From Actinomadura cremea (GTDB lineage Bacteria; Actinomycetota; Actinomycetes; Streptosporangiales; Streptosporangiaceae), in NCBI RefSeq assembly GCF_014648495.1, contig NZ_BMRF01000012.1, positions 151,730 through 215,729 on the forward strand: a stretch of 64,000 bases of DNA, given 5' to 3'. The first letter of the stretch is position 1, and each line of letters begins with the position of its first letter. The notes under the pieces were generated by a model. That model worked only from the letters and a program-made list of their open reading frames with translations, did not search any database and was not told the DNA's origin. Shown here one piece after another: positions 34,462-44,088 of this stretch. The position numbers and the translations under genes are program-made.

Positions 34462-34918
34462 CGACCCCCTCCCACCAACAAGCCCCGCGCCCCGCCCCAC
34501 GTCCCACGTCCGCCCCCGAACAGCCCCAACGCCCCAGCCCGCCCCTGTCCCCCCTCCGCCGAGGCGCTGTGCATTCGCTCCCGGACAACTCGATGGATTC
34601 ACCAGCCGCGAAGTGGCCTCCCTCAAGCCTCCGCAGCTCCATCAAGGCTCACTCCTCCCTCAACTTCTGCGCCTTCATCAAGGGCCTGCGGCCCCAGCCC
34701 GCCGCCCCCCGGATCGGTGGCCCCGATCGACGGCCCCGCCCCAACGTCACCCGGCCCGGCGGCACCCCGCTCGGTGGCGGTCGCTTCGGTGGCGTCCGGC
34801 CCAACGTCACCTGGCTCGGTGGCGTCCGGCCCAGGGCCAGCCAGCCCCGACAGCGGTCAGCCCGACTGTGGGCCAGCCCGACGGCACCCGCTCCGGTAGC
34901 GGCCGCTCCGACGGCGGG
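34462..34918. other. Repeat-rich gap between tadE and the TadE-like gene
   Basis: These 457 bases separate genes that are close together in relatives. They are full of imperfect repeats (CTCGGTGGC, CCCAACGTCACC). On the minus strand one frame downstream of tadE reads PDATEPGDVGPDATEATATE, the same composition as the tadE tail, up to a stop near 34625. It looks like an expanded or frame-shifted tadE tail. Confidence 0.5.
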
Positions 34919-35338
34919 TCAGCCCGACAGCATCCGACCCGGTAACGGCCGGCTCGGTGGCACCGGTTCGGTGGCCCTCGGCCCGGCGGCATTCGGCCCG
35001 GCGGCGGGCGGTTCGGTGGCGCCTGGTTCGGTGGCGGCCGCTGCGTGGGCGCGGATGGTCAGGGCGGGCAGTTCGGCGGGGGCTTCGACCGAGACGGACA
35101 CATCGACGTGGACGGTCGCTGCGTCGCGGGTGACCTTGACGGTGGCCCCTTCGGGGACGGCCTTGACGACCAGCGCCCGGACCGCGGTCAGGGACTCGCC
35201 CCTCGCCGCGGCCCGTGCGCCGGTTCGGGCGGCGTCGTTGCACGTCAGCTGTGTCGAGACGGCCGTCATCCCCCACAGGACGATCGTGGTGACCAGGACG
35301 AGGCTGGGGAGGGCCACGGCAACTTCCGCCGTGGCCAT
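34919..35338 (-). CDS. TadE-family minor pilin with repetitive tail
   Basis: The 139-residue product starts MATAEVAVALPSLVLVTTIV, a TadE pseudopilin helix, followed by NDAARTGARAAARGES, the family signature. Residues about 100-139 are a low-complexity ATEP/AAGP tail not seen in relatives I recall. GAGGG overlapping the DUF4244 stop is the ribosome site. It should be a minor component of the Tad pilus. See the finding on the possible frame shift of its tail. Confidence 0.82.
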   Translation of the reverse strand: MATAEVAVALPSLVLVTTIVLWGMTAVSTQLTCNDAARTGARAAARGESLTAVRALVVKAVPEGATVKVTRDAATVHVDVSVSVEAPAELPALTIRAHAAAATEPGATEPPAAGPNAAGPRATEPVPPSRPLPGRMLSG

Positions 35339-35349
35339 GCCCCGATCCC

Positions 35350-35526
35350 TCAGTCGGCGAGTTCGAGCGCTCTTTGGATTATCTGTAAGAGCAGGGCCTG
35401 TACCTCCGAGCTCGTCACGATCTTGAAGAGCAGGCCCGCGAAGGCCGCGGCGGCGATGGTTCCCACTGCGTACTCCGCGGTGGACATGCCCGCGTCCTTG
35501 TTCTTCCAGCGCTTCGTCAGGTTCAT
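35350..35526 (-). CDS. DUF4244 small pilin-like protein
   Basis: The 58-residue product has a charged N-terminus (MNLTKRWKNKDAGMSTAEYA) followed by a hydrophobic helix (VGTIAAAAFAGLLFKIVTSS). AGMSTAEYAVGT is the typical Flp/DUF4244 processing region, with cleavage likely before the hydrophobic stretch. It is the candidate major Flp pilin. GGGAGG lies 5 nt before the ATG. It sits between tadC and tadE, 11 nt before the latter, as in other actinobacteria. Confidence 0.85.
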   Translation of the reverse strand: MNLTKRWKNKDAGMSTAEYAVGTIAAAAFAGLLFKIVTSSEVQALLLQIIQRALELAD

Positions 35527-35604
35527 GGGGCCTCCCTCTCGGTTCGTCTTCAGGTTCTGGCATGGGGGATGGACGCGTTAGAGGAACGCGGGGTTGTGGA
35601 TAAC

Positions 35605-36330
35605 TCACGGGACGAGAATCGTCGAGGCGATGCCGGCGACGGCCGGGACGACTCCGAGCAGGACGAACGCGGGGAGAAAGCACAGGCCGAGCGGGGCCAG
35701 GACGCGGATGCCCGCCGCTCGCGCACGTGCCGCCGCAGCGGTGCGGGCCACCCGTCGCTGGTCTCGGGCGAGGCGGGCCAGGGACGGCGCCAGGGTGGCG
35801 CCGCCGGAGGCCGCGCGGACGGCTGCACGGGCCAGAGGCGCCAGCGTGGGCTCCGCGGTGAGGGCCAGCCATGCCGTGGCCGGGTCCGCGCCGAGACGGA
35901 TCTGGGCGGAGACCCGTTCGAGCTCCTCGGCCAGGGGGCCGCCGATGGCCTCCGCCACCGCGTCCACGGCGTCCTGCCAGGGCGTGCCGCCGCGCAGGCA
36001 GGCCGCGAGGAGGTCGACGGCGACGGGCAGGTCGGCGATGAGCCGCGCCCGGTGACGGGCCCGCTCGGCATTGCCGAGGTGTGCGAACGAGTACCAGACG
36101 GCCGCGGCGGCCGGGGCACCGATCAGGAGCCCGAGGGGGAGGCCGAGCAGGAGAACGGTGAGGACGGGCGTGGCGGCCGTCGCGATGCGGCGGAGAAGTT
36201 CGTCTCGTGAGTGATCGCCGCGAGGGCGGGGCATCGGGAAGCATCTGGCGAGCCTTCGGTTGGAGTTGCGTCGTTTCGCGAGGGCGACGGCCGTGGTCGC
36301 GCAGAGGACGGCCGCCAGCGCGGTGATCAA
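35605..36330 (-). CDS. tadC: Type II/IV secretion system F family protein (TadC-like)
   Basis: The 241-residue product has hydrophobic helices at the N-terminus, near residues 55-80 and at the C-terminus ([20 protein letters not shown]). A central cytoplasmic GspF/T2SSF domain carries [20 protein letters not shown]. It is an inner-membrane platform protein of the Tad machine. TTG 36330 directly follows the tadB stop and has AGGA upstream. Confidence 0.85.
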   Translation of the reverse strand: MITALAAVLCATTAVALAKRRNSNRRLARCFPMPRPRGDHSRDELLRRIATAATPVLTVLLLGLPLGLLIGAPAAAAVWYSFAHLGNAERARHRARLIADLPVAVDLLAACLRGGTPWQDAVDAVAEAIGGPLAEELERVSAQIRLGADPATAWLALTAEPTLAPLARAAVRAASGGATLAPSLARLARDQRRVARTAAAARARAAGIRVLAPLGLCFLPAFVLLGVVPAVAGIASTILVP

Positions 36331-37020
36331 TCAGCGTCCTGTTGGTCGGGGCGACTCGGCGCTTCTGGCCAGGCGTGTCGTCCAGTAGAGGCCGGTGACG
36401 TTGAGCGCCACACCGGCGAACAGGCAGGCGAGGCCGGGGAGCGAGCCGCAGAGGAACGACAGGGGGCGCGCCCCGAGGGCGGCCGCCATGGCGATGCCGA
36501 GGACGGGGAGCGCTGCGAGGAGGCGGGCGGTCGCCCGGGGGCCCGCGAGCTGGACGGCGACGTCCTGGCGCTGGGCCTCCTCGTCGCGGAGGGCGGCGGC
36601 CAGGCCGTCCAGGACGGTGGCCAGCGTGCCGCCGCGTTCGGCACCGACGCGCAGGCAGGCGTCGAGGAGGCGCAGGCCCTCCCCGCCGGGGGTCGTCGCC
36701 AGGTCGTTCAGGTCGTTGCATTGGAGCAGCTCCTTGGAGATGTGCGGGTCGAGGACGGCGGCGGACGCGGTGAAGGCGTCCTCGGGGGCTCTGCCGGCTG
36801 CCAGTTCGGCAGCCATCCCGTCGCAGAGTTCGATCACCGCGGTACGCCACCGGCGGGGTCGGGTCCGCCGGTCTCTGAGGGTTTCCAGGTGGGTGGCGAG
36901 GGCCGGGCGGGCGGGTCGCCTGTGCCTCAGGACGTTCCAGAGGCGCTGGTTCGCTCGGGACGGTGCGAGGAGCGTCCAGACGGCCGCCGAGACGCAGAGG
37001 GCCGCCAGTTCGACCGTCAT
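36331..37020 (-). CDS. tadB: Type II/IV secretion system F family protein (TadB-like)
   Basis: The 229-residue product has an N-terminal helix, a GspF domain (about 60-180) with [37 protein letters not shown] and a C-terminal pair of helices. With TadC it should form the membrane platform. Its ATG overlaps the tadA stop by 4 nt. Confidence 0.86.
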   Translation of the reverse strand: MTVELAALCVSAAVWTLLAPSRANQRLWNVLRHRRPARPALATHLETLRDRRTRPRRWRTAVIELCDGMAAELAAGRAPEDAFTASAAVLDPHISKELLQCNDLNDLATTPGGEGLRLLDACLRVGAERGGTLATVLDGLAAALRDEEAQRQDVAVQLAGPRATARLLAALPVLGIAMAAALGARPLSFLCGSLPGLACLFAGVALNVTGLYWTTRLARSAESPRPTGR

Positions 37021-38165
37021 GTCCAGTGCGGGTGCAGGCGGGCGGCCAACGCTCGGGCGGCGGGGTGGTGGACGGTCTCACTACTGGTGAAGGAGATCGC
37101 GGGGTGGACGGCCACCAGGCCGTCGGGCGCGCGTTGGAGAAGGCCGACCTCCGCGACGCGTCGTGCGCCGGACGGGGCTCGGGCGAGATGGACGACGACG
37201 TCGAGGGCGGCGGCGAGCTGGCTGTGGACGGCCTCGCGGGTGAGACCGGCGGCGCAGGCGAGGGCCTCGAGGCGGGCGGGGACGTCGGCGGGGGTGTTGG
37301 CGTGCAGAGTGCCGCAACCGCCTTCGTGGCCGGTGTTGAGGGCTTGGAGGAGGTCGACCACCTCCGGGCCTCGCACTTCGCCCACCACGAGGCGGTCGGG
37401 GCGCATGCGGAGGGCTTGGCGGACCAGGTCGTTCAGGGTGACGCCTCCCGCGCCCTCCATGTTGGGAGGGCGGGCTTCCAGGCGGACGACGTGCGGATGG
37501 TCAGGGCGCAGTTCCGCGGAGTCTTCCACCAGCAGGAGCCTTTCGGTCGGGGCGGCCGTGCCGAGGAGGGTGCTGAGGAGCGTCGTTTTGCCCGTCCCCG
37601 TGCCGCCGGTGATGAGGAACGCGGCGCGGGCGGCCACCACGGCGGCCAGGAGCGCCGCGCCCTCGGGCGGGACGGTCGCGGTGGCGACCAGTTCGTCGAG
37701 GGTGAAGGCTCGCCGCCGGGGGAGGCGCAAGGACAGGCAGGTGCCTCCGGGTGCGATGGGCGGGAGCACCGCGTGCAGCCGGACGCCGCCCGGTAGGCGG
37801 GCGTCGGCGTAGGGCGCGGCGTCGTCGAGGCGGCGGCCCGCCGCGGCGGTGAGCCGCTGCGCCAGGCGGCGGACGCTGCTCTCGCCGGGGAACCGGACGT
37901 CGGTGCGGACGAGCCCGGTGCCCGCGTCGGCCCAGACCTCGTCGGGCCCGTTGACGAGGACGTCCGTGACGTCCGGGGACCGCAACAGCGGCTCAAGCGG
38001 GCCGGCGCCGACGAACTCCGCGCGCAGCTCGTCGGTGAGCGTGAGGACCTCCCGGTCGCCGAGGAGGCGTTCCTCGGCGCGCAGGGCGGCGGCCACGCGC
38101 CCGGCCGTGGGTTCGGCGCCCGTGTCCGCGAGCCGCCCGCGGACGGCGTCGGAGAGCCTGGTCAT
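37017..38165 (-). CDS. tadA: TadA/CpaF secretion ATPase
   Basis: The 382-residue product is the assembly ATPase. Walker [12 protein letters not shown] is near residue 185, the Asp/His boxes include [15 protein letters not shown] and [15 protein letters not shown] (Walker B region near residue 260), and the [12 protein letters not shown] His box follows. ATG 38165 has GGGGAGG upstream. Its start overlaps, as ATGA, the stop of the repeat-rich ORF 38162-38461, and its own stop overlaps tadB. It energises pilin export and assembly. Confidence 0.93.
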   Translation of the reverse strand: MTRLSDAVRGRLADTGAEPTAGRVAAALRAEERLLGDREVLTLTDELRAEFVGAGPLEPLLRSPDVTDVLVNGPDEVWADAGTGLVRTDVRFPGESSVRRLAQRLTAAAGRRLDDAAPYADARLPGGVRLHAVLPPIAPGGTCLSLRLPRRRAFTLDELVATATVPPEGAALLAAVVAARAAFLITGGTGTGKTTLLSTLLGTAAPTERLLLVEDSAELRPDHPHVVRLEARPPNMEGAGGVTLNDLVRQALRMRPDRLVVGEVRGPEVVDLLQALNTGHEGGCGTLHANTPADVPARLEALACAAGLTREAVHSQLAAALDVVVHLARAPSGARRVAEVGLLQRAPDGLVAVHPAISFTSSETVHHPAARALAARLHPHWT

Positions 38166-38461
38166 GTCGCCTCCCCGAGGCATGACGGCGTCCGAGGTCG
38201 ACTCCGTCTCGCCATGCGTTTCGCGAATCCCGCCGCCCGTTCCTCTGTGTGTTCCCCCGCCCAGTCCTCTGGGTGTCCCGCCGCCCGTGCCTGCGTGTGT
38301 GCCCCCGCGTGTGCCCCCGTGTGTGCCCCCGTGCGTTCCGGTGGGCGTTCCGGTGGGCGTTCCGTCGTGTGCGCCACCGCGCGTTCCGGCGGGCAGGCCA
38401 GTAGGCGTTCCGGCGCGCGTTCCGGCGGGCAGGGTGCTGTGCGTCTGGTGGTTCCTGCCAT
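38162..38461 (-). CDS. Repeat-rich 99-residue protein coupled between ssd and tadA
   Basis: ATG 38461 shares one base with the ssd stop (TGATG) and the TGA at 38164-38162 overlaps the tadA ATG (ATGA). These two junctions are the strongest evidence that it is translated. The product is hydrophilic and repetitive: PPER units (CPPERAPER, TERPPERPPER), then TGAHTGAHAGAH, then EHTEERAAGF and a basic end RMARRSRPRT. It contains three Cys and no membrane helix. I recognise no family. In the relatives I recall, ssd is followed directly by tadA. Confidence 0.6.
   Translation of the reverse strand: MAGTTRRTAPCPPERAPERLLACPPERAVAHTTERPPERPPERTGAHTGAHAGAHTQARAAGHPEDWAGEHTEERAAGFAKRMARRSRPRTPSCLGEAT
38230..38440. 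repeat. Imperfect 12-bp repeats
   Basis: On the plus strand GCGTTCCGGYGG-like 12-mers and GTGTGTGCCCCC-like 12-mers recur. They code for PER and GAH units on the minus strand and keep frame. Confidence 0.7.
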
Positions 38462-39537
38462 CACGCGGCCTCTTCCTGGTAGGCGGTGGGCTGGAGGGAG
38501 AGGTCGTCGAGGATGCGGCGGCAGAAGTCGGTGAGGGGGCCGCGGCGGGAGACGGCGGCGAGTTCGCCCTCGTCGATGGCGGTGGGGAGGCGGCGGTCGC
38601 GTTCGAAGGCGCCGGCGGACGGGAGGTCGAGGGCCTTGGCGACGGCGTCGGCGGTCAGGCCGCCGGGGGACGGGCCCTGCACGACGAGGCGGAGGTCCGC
38701 GGTCTCGCGGCGGAGCGCGGCGGCGAGGCCGTCGGCGGCGACCGTCGCGCGGACTTCGGCCGGGACGAGGAGGTAGGTGACGTCGGCGGCCCGGAGGGCC
38801 GCGCGCCCGAGTTCGCCGGGGTAGCGGGGGACGTCGGCCACGACGAGGTCGAAGCCGCGGACGGCCGCCTCGAGCAGGGCCGTCACCGCGTCCCCCGTGA
38901 GGGGGACGGGCTCGCCGCGCCGCCAGGACAGGACGGACAGGTCGCCGTCGCCGGGGAGGGTCTCGCGGAGGGCGGCGGTGCCCAGCCGGCCGCGCCGTTC
39001 GGCGAGGTCGGGCCAGCGGACGCCCTCGTGCTCTTCGAGGCCGAGGAGGAGGTCGACGCCGCCGCCGAGGGGGTCGGCGTCGGCGAGGAGGGTGCGCAGG
39101 CCGGTTCCCGCGGCGGTGACGGCGAGGGTGGTGGCGAGGACGCTGGCGCCCGCGCCGCCGCGGGCACCGACGACGCAGGCGACGACGGCCCGGTTCGCGT
39201 CGGGTTCGGCGGCGGTGGCGAACGCGCTGATCAGCCAGTCGTCGTGGTCGGGCAGGACGGCGACGTCCTGGGCGCCGGCCTGGACGGCCATCCGGTAGGC
39301 GTCGGCGGTGGCGGCGCCGGTGACGAGGACGACGCCCGCTCTGCGGGGGAGGCCGCTCGCCGCGACGTCCCCGGCCGCGTCGGCGCCCACGAGGACGAGT
39401 GCCGGCCACGTCCACGCGGGGCGCGCTTCGCCGACGTCGTGGGCCACCTCGGCGTGGGCGTCGGCCGCGGCGGCGAGCCGGAGCAGGGCGTCGGCGGTGC
39501 CCGGATCACCGGTGATGATCAGTGCCGCGAGGTTCAT
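38461..39537 (-). CDS. ssd: Septum-site-determining-like CpaE/MinD-family protein (Ssd, Rv3660c type)
   Basis: The 358-residue product has an N-terminal receiver-like region (about 1-110) and a MinD/ParA-like domain. The P-loop region is GARGGAGASVLATTLA, which lacks both the deviant-Walker Lys and the catalytic Lys, so nucleotide binding is doubtful. LLADADPLGGGVDLLLG is the switch region. In M. tuberculosis the homologue Ssd affects septation and is encoded at the start of the same tad cluster. GAAGGAGG precedes ATG 39537. Confidence 0.85.
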   Translation of the reverse strand: MNLAALIITGDPGTADALLRLAAAADAHAEVAHDVGEARPAWTWPALVLVGADAAGDVAASGLPRRAGVVLVTGAATADAYRMAVQAGAQDVAVLPDHDDWLISAFATAAEPDANRAVVACVVGARGGAGASVLATTLAVTAAGTGLRTLLADADPLGGGVDLLLGLEEHEGVRWPDLAERRGRLGTAALRETLPGDGDLSVLSWRRGEPVPLTGDAVTALLEAAVRGFDLVVADVPRYPGELGRAALRAADVTYLLVPAEVRATVAADGLAAALRRETADLRLVVQGPSPGGLTADAVAKALDLPSAGAFERDRRLPTAIDEGELAAVSRRGPLTDFCRRILDDLSLQPTAYQEEAA

Positions 39538-40403
39538 GGAGGCTCCTTCGGATCGGAGGTCTCCACTGTGCGGCGGGGGCGGGAGGGGCCGCGCGGAATC
39601 GCGGGGTTGTGGATAACTCGCGGGCGGGCGGCGGCCGAGGGGCCGCGCGCCCGCCCGCGTGAGATTGGGCGACCCCCGCCGGGGGGGAGAAGCGGGGGTC
39701 GCCGAACGGATCCGGCTCCGGGGGGGTAGAGCCGGTCCGCTTTCCCAAGAAAGACTCAGGGGAGATCAGGCTAAACCGGACGCAAGCCAGTCCTATAGGA
39801 CGGGCAAAGTCGCCACATCACCAGTCTAGGCGGATACAACATATGCTGCCCGACCGCCGAGAGTTCCGTCGAGGCGCAAACTCGCCCGGAGGATGACGTT
39901 TTTTCTCGACTGGTCAGAACGATCAAGCGCTCCGGCCGCCGCATCGCCCCGCCCGAAGCGCGCTGGGCGCGCAACGGGACGGAAGTGGGAGCGTACCGGA
40001 ACGGCAAAGGTGCTTCGGACTTCGCAACCAAAAAGAAATCATCACCGTACGTGATCGATTTCGGTTCTGACTGATAGTTGTGGACGGCCCGGAATGCGGG
40101 GTCTGCGGAGTGATGTCCGTCGTGTCGCCCGACTTGGGGAGCAGTCGTCATTTTCCCGAATGGGCCTTGTCAACTGGGCAAATGAGGCGTACACCAGAAG
40201 TACGGACATCAGTCCGAGCACGGCAGCCGGGCACCCACGCGCGACCAGCCGCGGGAGGCGCGTCGAGACGGGCTTGACCCGATCCGACGGATTTGAGGTG
40301 CACGCTTGGTAACCCGGTGTGACGTGACTGGCGGCGGCGTCTCACGGCGAGGCGCCGCTCGTCGCGTACGGGAACGTTTCGGACGAACGTTCCGGAACTT
40401 TCC
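39538..40403. other. Long intergenic region upstream of the tad cluster
   Basis: No gene is supported in these 866 bases. GC falls noticeably from about 39740 to 40240. A perfect TGTGGATAA box lies at 39608-39616 in a 20-bp sequence also found at 35587-35606. The region probably carries the tad promoter and its regulatory sites. Confidence 0.5.
40371..40393 (-). terminator. Candidate terminator after the pentapeptide-repeat gene
   Basis: GGAACGTT (40371-40378) and AACGTTCC (40386-40393) form an 8-bp stem with a 7-nt loop, 11 nt after the stop on the minus strand. It might instead be an operator. Confidence 0.4.
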
Positions 40404-41018
40404 TCAGCGAACGTCGAGGCCGAGCGATTCGGCGATCACGACGGCCTGCTGGAGATCGATCCGCGCGCCCTTCAACTCGACCGTCCGGGGATCGATGGTG
40501 GAGATGTCGCTACCGCGTAGATCACATCGGGACAGGTCGGCCGCCCGCAGCCACGCTCCCGACAGATCCACTCCACGAAGGGTCGCCCCGGCGAAGCGCG
40601 CACCGGTGAGGTCCGCCTCGCGCATGCGCACGTCCGTGAACGACGCGCGACGCAGGTCGGCGCCCGGCAGGCCGGTGAACGACCAGTCGCCGCCCTCCAC
40701 CTTCATGAGGTCGTAGGTACAACCGTCGAACATGCTGCCGAGGAGTTTGCAGCCACTGAACGTCGAGTCGAAGAAACCACAACGAACGAACGTGCAGTTG
40801 GTGAAGACGGTGTCGGTGTGAACCGAGACGTTGAACCGGACGCCACGAAAGGTGCAGTCGACGAAACTCGCGCCCGTCCCGTGCGCTTCGGTCATGTCCA
40901 CGTCCAGGAACAGGACGCGTTCGTGTTCCTCGCCGGTCAGGTCGCGCGAGTCCCAGTCGGCGTCCCTGATCGTGCTCTCGGTGGGCGGGGCCGGACGCCC
41001 GTCCTTGCGATCGGCCAT
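40404..41018 (-). CDS. Pentapeptide-repeat protein
   Basis: The 204-residue product carries pentapeptide repeats of A(D/N)LXX type across about residues 25-190, for example FRGVRFNVSVHTDTVFTNCTF, DLRRASFTDVRMREADLTGA and DLSGAWLRAADLSRCDLRGS in sequence. Such repeats fold into a right-handed quadrilateral beta-helix; some members mimic DNA and protect gyrase. Whether this one does is unknown. ATG 41018 has GAGGCTGGCGG upstream. Confidence 0.82.
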   Translation of the reverse strand: MADRKDGRPAPPTESTIRDADWDSRDLTGEEHERVLFLDVDMTEAHGTGASFVDCTFRGVRFNVSVHTDTVFTNCTFVRCGFFDSTFSGCKLLGSMFDGCTYDLMKVEGGDWSFTGLPGADLRRASFTDVRMREADLTGARFAGATLRGVDLSGAWLRAADLSRCDLRGSDISTIDPRTVELKGARIDLQQAVVIAESLGLDVR

Positions 41019-41046
41019 GCCGCCAGCCTCACATACGCCTCGGACG

Positions 41047-41838
41047 TCAGCCGCGCATCAGGGCCTCGCAGATCGCCTGCGAGTCGCGGGCGGCGGCCGC
41101 CACGGCGGCCGAGCAGTGCCGGATCCAGGTGGTCATGCCCTCCGGCGTACCGGACGCGTAGGCGCGCAGCGCGTCCGCGTACTCGGTGCCGAGCTCCAGG
41201 TGACCGACCTCGGGGGCGGCGAGCGACTTGGGGTCGAGGCCGCGGGCGACGAGCGTGAGCCGCTGGGCTCCGCGGGCGACGATGCCGTCGCCCCAGCCGA
41301 ACGGGCGCAGGGTGAGCAGCTCGCCGTGGACGATCGCCGCGACGACGAGGGCCGGCGCCTTGGTCGTCCCGGTGACCAGGCCGCTGAGCGCGTCCAGCCG
41401 GGCGGCGACGTCGGCGGCGGACGGCGGGTCGCCCAGCTTGAGGACGTCCTCGACCGGACGGCCGTCGGGGCGCGGACGGCCGAGGTCGGCGGCGTCCACC
41501 GCGTCCGCCGCGGCCAGGACGTGCAGGCGCGCGAGGACCTGCCGGGGCGCGCGCCGCCAGGTCTCGGCGAGCGACCCCAGTTCGGCGGAGACGCGCAGGG
41601 CCCCGTGGACGATCGGGTCGCCGGGGTCGTCGGTGGTGCGCAGGACCTCGAGGTCGACGTCGGCGCCTTCGAGGACGGCCGTCGCGCGCGCGCCGCGCAG
41701 TGCGGACTCCGTGGAGACGTCGGCGCTGCGGCGGCGCAGGATCTTGTGACCGAGCAGCCGGTCGACGGCCTTACGCGCGTCGTTCACGGCGTCGGTCACG
41801 CCGGGGAGGTTCGCTACTTGCGCCAGGGCATCGGTCAC
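41047..41838 (-). CDS. Fic-like protein with degenerate active-site motif
   Basis: The 263-residue product is largely helical. Near residue 185 it reads [18 protein letters not shown], which aligns with the Fic motif HPFxxGNGRxxR, but the His is Arg, the Asn is Asp and the first Arg is Val. AMP transfer is therefore unlikely. Actinobacterial homologues next to acs are usually annotated as oxidoreductase or Fic-family. A -10 TAGGGT lies 6 nt before GTG 41838, so the transcript is probably leaderless. It diverges from acs across a Crp box. Confidence 0.72.
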   Translation of the reverse strand: MTDALAQVANLPGVTDAVNDARKAVDRLLGHKILRRRSADVSTESALRGARATAVLEGADVDLEVLRTTDDPGDPIVHGALRVSAELGSLAETWRRAPRQVLARLHVLAAADAVDAADLGRPRPDGRPVEDVLKLGDPPSAADVAARLDALSGLVTGTTKAPALVVAAIVHGELLTLRPFGWGDGIVARGAQRLTLVARGLDPKSLAAPEVGHLELGTEYADALRAYASGTPEGMTTWIRHCSAAVAAAARDSQAICEALMRG

Positions 41839-41844
41839 GGCCCG

Positions 41845-41850
41845 ACCCTA
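41845..41850 (-). promoter_or_regulatory. -10 element of the leaderless Fic-like transcript
   Basis: TAGGGT (minus strand) ends 6 nt before the GTG start. Confidence 0.45.
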
Positions 41851-41942
41851 TGCGGTGGCGACCGGTGCCGGTACAGCGGCCTGGAGCCTGTCCACGCGGG
41901 GAGGACGCACGGTTCCGAACGGGCCCACCTGGGAAAGTGGGG

Positions 41943-41958
41943 TGTGTCGATCGTCACA
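41943..41958. promoter_or_regulatory. Candidate Crp box upstream of acs
   Basis: TGTGTCGATCGTCACA matches TGTGA-N6-TCACA at 9 of 10 positions. It lies 131 nt upstream of the acs start and 104 nt from the Fic-like start. acs is a known Crp target in several bacteria, and a Crp protein is encoded at 50830. Confidence 0.65.
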
Positions 41959-42089
41959 GCGACCATCGGGGGCGGGCGCGTCCGGCGGCCCGCGCCCTCG
42001 ACACACGGAAGCACGGCTTGTGGGAGCGGGACCTTCCTGGTGGAGTGGGCATACCGGGCGACCCGTCTCAGCAAGCGAGGAGTACTGCG

Positions 42090-44054
42090 TTGAGCCAGAG
42101 CCAAGAGACACTGTCGAACCTTTTGCAGGAGACGCGGCGCTTCGCCCCCCCGGCCGATCTCGCCGAGTCGGCGAACGTCAAGGCCGACGCCTACGAGGAG
42201 GCGGCCGCCGACCGGCTGGGCTTCTGGGCCCGGCAGGCGGAGCGGCTGTCGTGGTCCAAGCCGTGGGACGAGGTCCTCGACTGGAGCAACCCGCCGTTCG
42301 CGAAGTGGTTCGTGGGCGGCGAGCTGAACGTTGCGTACAACTGCGTCGACCGGCACGTGGAGGCCGGGAACGGCGACAAGGTCGCGTACCACTGGGAGGG
42401 CGAGCCGGGTGACACCCGCACGCTCACCTACGCGGAGTTGCGGCGCGAGGTCGGCAAGGCCGCGAACGCGCTGCTGGAGCTGGGCGTCCGCAAGGGCGAC
42501 CGGGTCGCGATCTACCTGCCGATGATCCCCGAGCTGCCGATCTCGATGCTGGCGTGCGCGCGGATCGGCGCGACGCACTCGGTCGTGTTCGGCGGGTTCT
42601 CGGCGGACGCGCTGCGCACCCGCATCGACGACGCGCAGGCGAAGCTCGTCATCACCTCGGACGGCGGGTACCGGCGCGGCAAGCCGTCCGCGCTGAAGTC
42701 GACGGTGGACGAGGCCGTCGCCGACACGCCGTCGATCGAGCACGTCCTGGTCGTCCGGCGGACGGGCCAGGAGGTCGCGGCGCACGAGCGGGACGTGTGG
42801 TGGCACGACGTCGTGGAGCGGCAGAGCGACGAGCACGCGCCGGAGCCGGTGGACGCCGAGCACCCGCTGTACATCCTGTACACGTCGGGGACGACGGGTA
42901 AGCCGAAGGGGATCCTGCACACCACGGGCGGGTACCTGACGCAGACGGCGTACACGCACCACGCGGTGTTCGACCTGAAGCCGGACACGGACGTGTACTG
43001 GTGCTCGGCCGACATCGGCTGGGTGACCGGGCACTCCTACATCGTGTACGGGCCGCTGGCGAACGGCGCGACGAGCGTGATGTACGAGGGGACGCCGGAC
43101 ACGCCGCACAAGGGCCGCTGGTGGGAGCTCATCGCCAAGTACAAGGTGTCGCTGTTCTACACGGCGCCGACGGCGATCCGGACGTTCATGAAGTGGGGCG
43201 ACGACATCCCCGCGGAGCACGACCTGTCGTCGCTGCGGGTGATCGGCAGCGTGGGCGAGCCGATCAACCCGGAGGCCTACGTCTGGTACCGGGAGCACAT
43301 CGGCGCGAGCCGGGCGCCGGTCGTGGACACCTGGTGGCAGACCGAGACCGGCAGCATCATGATCAGCCCGCTGCCGGGGGTCACCGAGGGCAAGCCGGGC
43401 GCGGCGATGCGCCCGCTGCCGGGCATCGCCGCGGACGTCGTGGACGACCGGGGCAACCCCGTCCCGAACGGCGGCGGCGGGTTCCTGGTGGTGAAGGAGC
43501 CGTGGCCGTCGATGCTCCGGACGATCTGGGGCGACGACGAGCGCTACGTGAAGACATACTGGTCGCGGTTCGAGGGCCTGTACTTCGCGGGCGACGGCGC
43601 CAAGAAGGACGAGGACGGCGACCTGTGGCTGCTGGGCCGGGTCGACGACGTGATGCTGGTGTCGGGCCACAACATCTCGACGACCGAGGTGGAGTCGGCA
43701 CTGGTGTCGCACCCGAAGGTCGCCGAGGCGGCGGTCGTCGGCGCGACCGACCCGCTGACCGGGCAGGCGATCGTGTCGTTCGTGATCCCGCGCGGCAGTG
43801 CGGGCGACGTGGAGGGCGAGGAGTTCCTGAAGGAGCTGCGCGACCATGTGTCGAAGACGCTCGGGCCGATCGCCAAGCCGCGGCAGATCATGATCGTGCC
43901 GGAACTGCCGAAGACGCGGTCGGGCAAGATCATGCGGCGGCTGCTGCGGGACGTCGCGGAGAACCGCAGCATCGGCGACGTTTCGACGCTCGCCGACAGC
44001 ACGGTCATGGACCTGATCTCCGAGAAGCTCCCGAGCGCCAAGTCCGAGGACTGA
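42090..44054 (+). CDS. acs: Acetyl-CoA synthetase
   Basis: The 654-residue product matches full-length Acs. The AMP-binding P-loop [11 protein letters not shown] is near residue 265, DTWWQTETG near 415, and [20 protein letters not shown] near 515. The regulatory acetylation Lys is in [11 protein letters not shown] near 615. It activates acetate to acetyl-CoA via acetyl-AMP. The start is TTG 42090, with GAGGAG upstream; other starts give no ribosome site. A Crp box lies upstream (41943). Lysine acetylation by Pat-type enzymes is likely from the intact motif. Confidence 0.96.
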   Translation: MSQSQETLSNLLQETRRFAPPADLAESANVKADAYEEAAADRLGFWARQAERLSWSKPWDEVLDWSNPPFAKWFVGGELNVAYNCVDRHVEAGNGDKVAYHWEGEPGDTRTLTYAELRREVGKAANALLELGVRKGDRVAIYLPMIPELPISMLACARIGATHSVVFGGFSADALRTRIDDAQAKLVITSDGGYRRGKPSALKSTVDEAVADTPSIEHVLVVRRTGQEVAAHERDVWWHDVVERQSDEHAPEPVDAEHPLYILYTSGTTGKPKGILHTTGGYLTQTAYTHHAVFDLKPDTDVYWCSADIGWVTGHSYIVYGPLANGATSVMYEGTPDTPHKGRWWELIAKYKVSLFYTAPTAIRTFMKWGDDIPAEHDLSSLRVIGSVGEPINPEAYVWYREHIGASRAPVVDTWWQTETGSIMISPLPGVTEGKPGAAMRPLPGIAADVVDDRGNPVPNGGGGFLVVKEPWPSMLRTIWGDDERYVKTYWSRFEGLYFAGDGAKKDEDGDLWLLGRVDDVMLVSGHNISTTEVESALVSHPKVAEAAVVGATDPLTGQAIVSFVIPRGSAGDVEGEEFLKELRDHVSKTLGPIAKPRQIMIVPELPKTRSGKIMRRLLRDVAENRSIGDVSTLADSTVMDLISEKLPSAKSED

Positions 44055-44088
44055 CCGTCGCCCAGAGGCCCTGAGGGGGCTCGCACGG

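Noticed and set aside
39600-39619. TGTGGATAA box as part of a replication origin
   Set aside because: Only a single box occurs in each copy, with no cluster and no dnaA or dnaN gene nearby.
39771-40151. 126-codon minus-strand frame in the tad upstream region
   Set aside because: No ribosome site, atypical composition and no coding-like third positions; it reflects a low-GC stretch with few stops.
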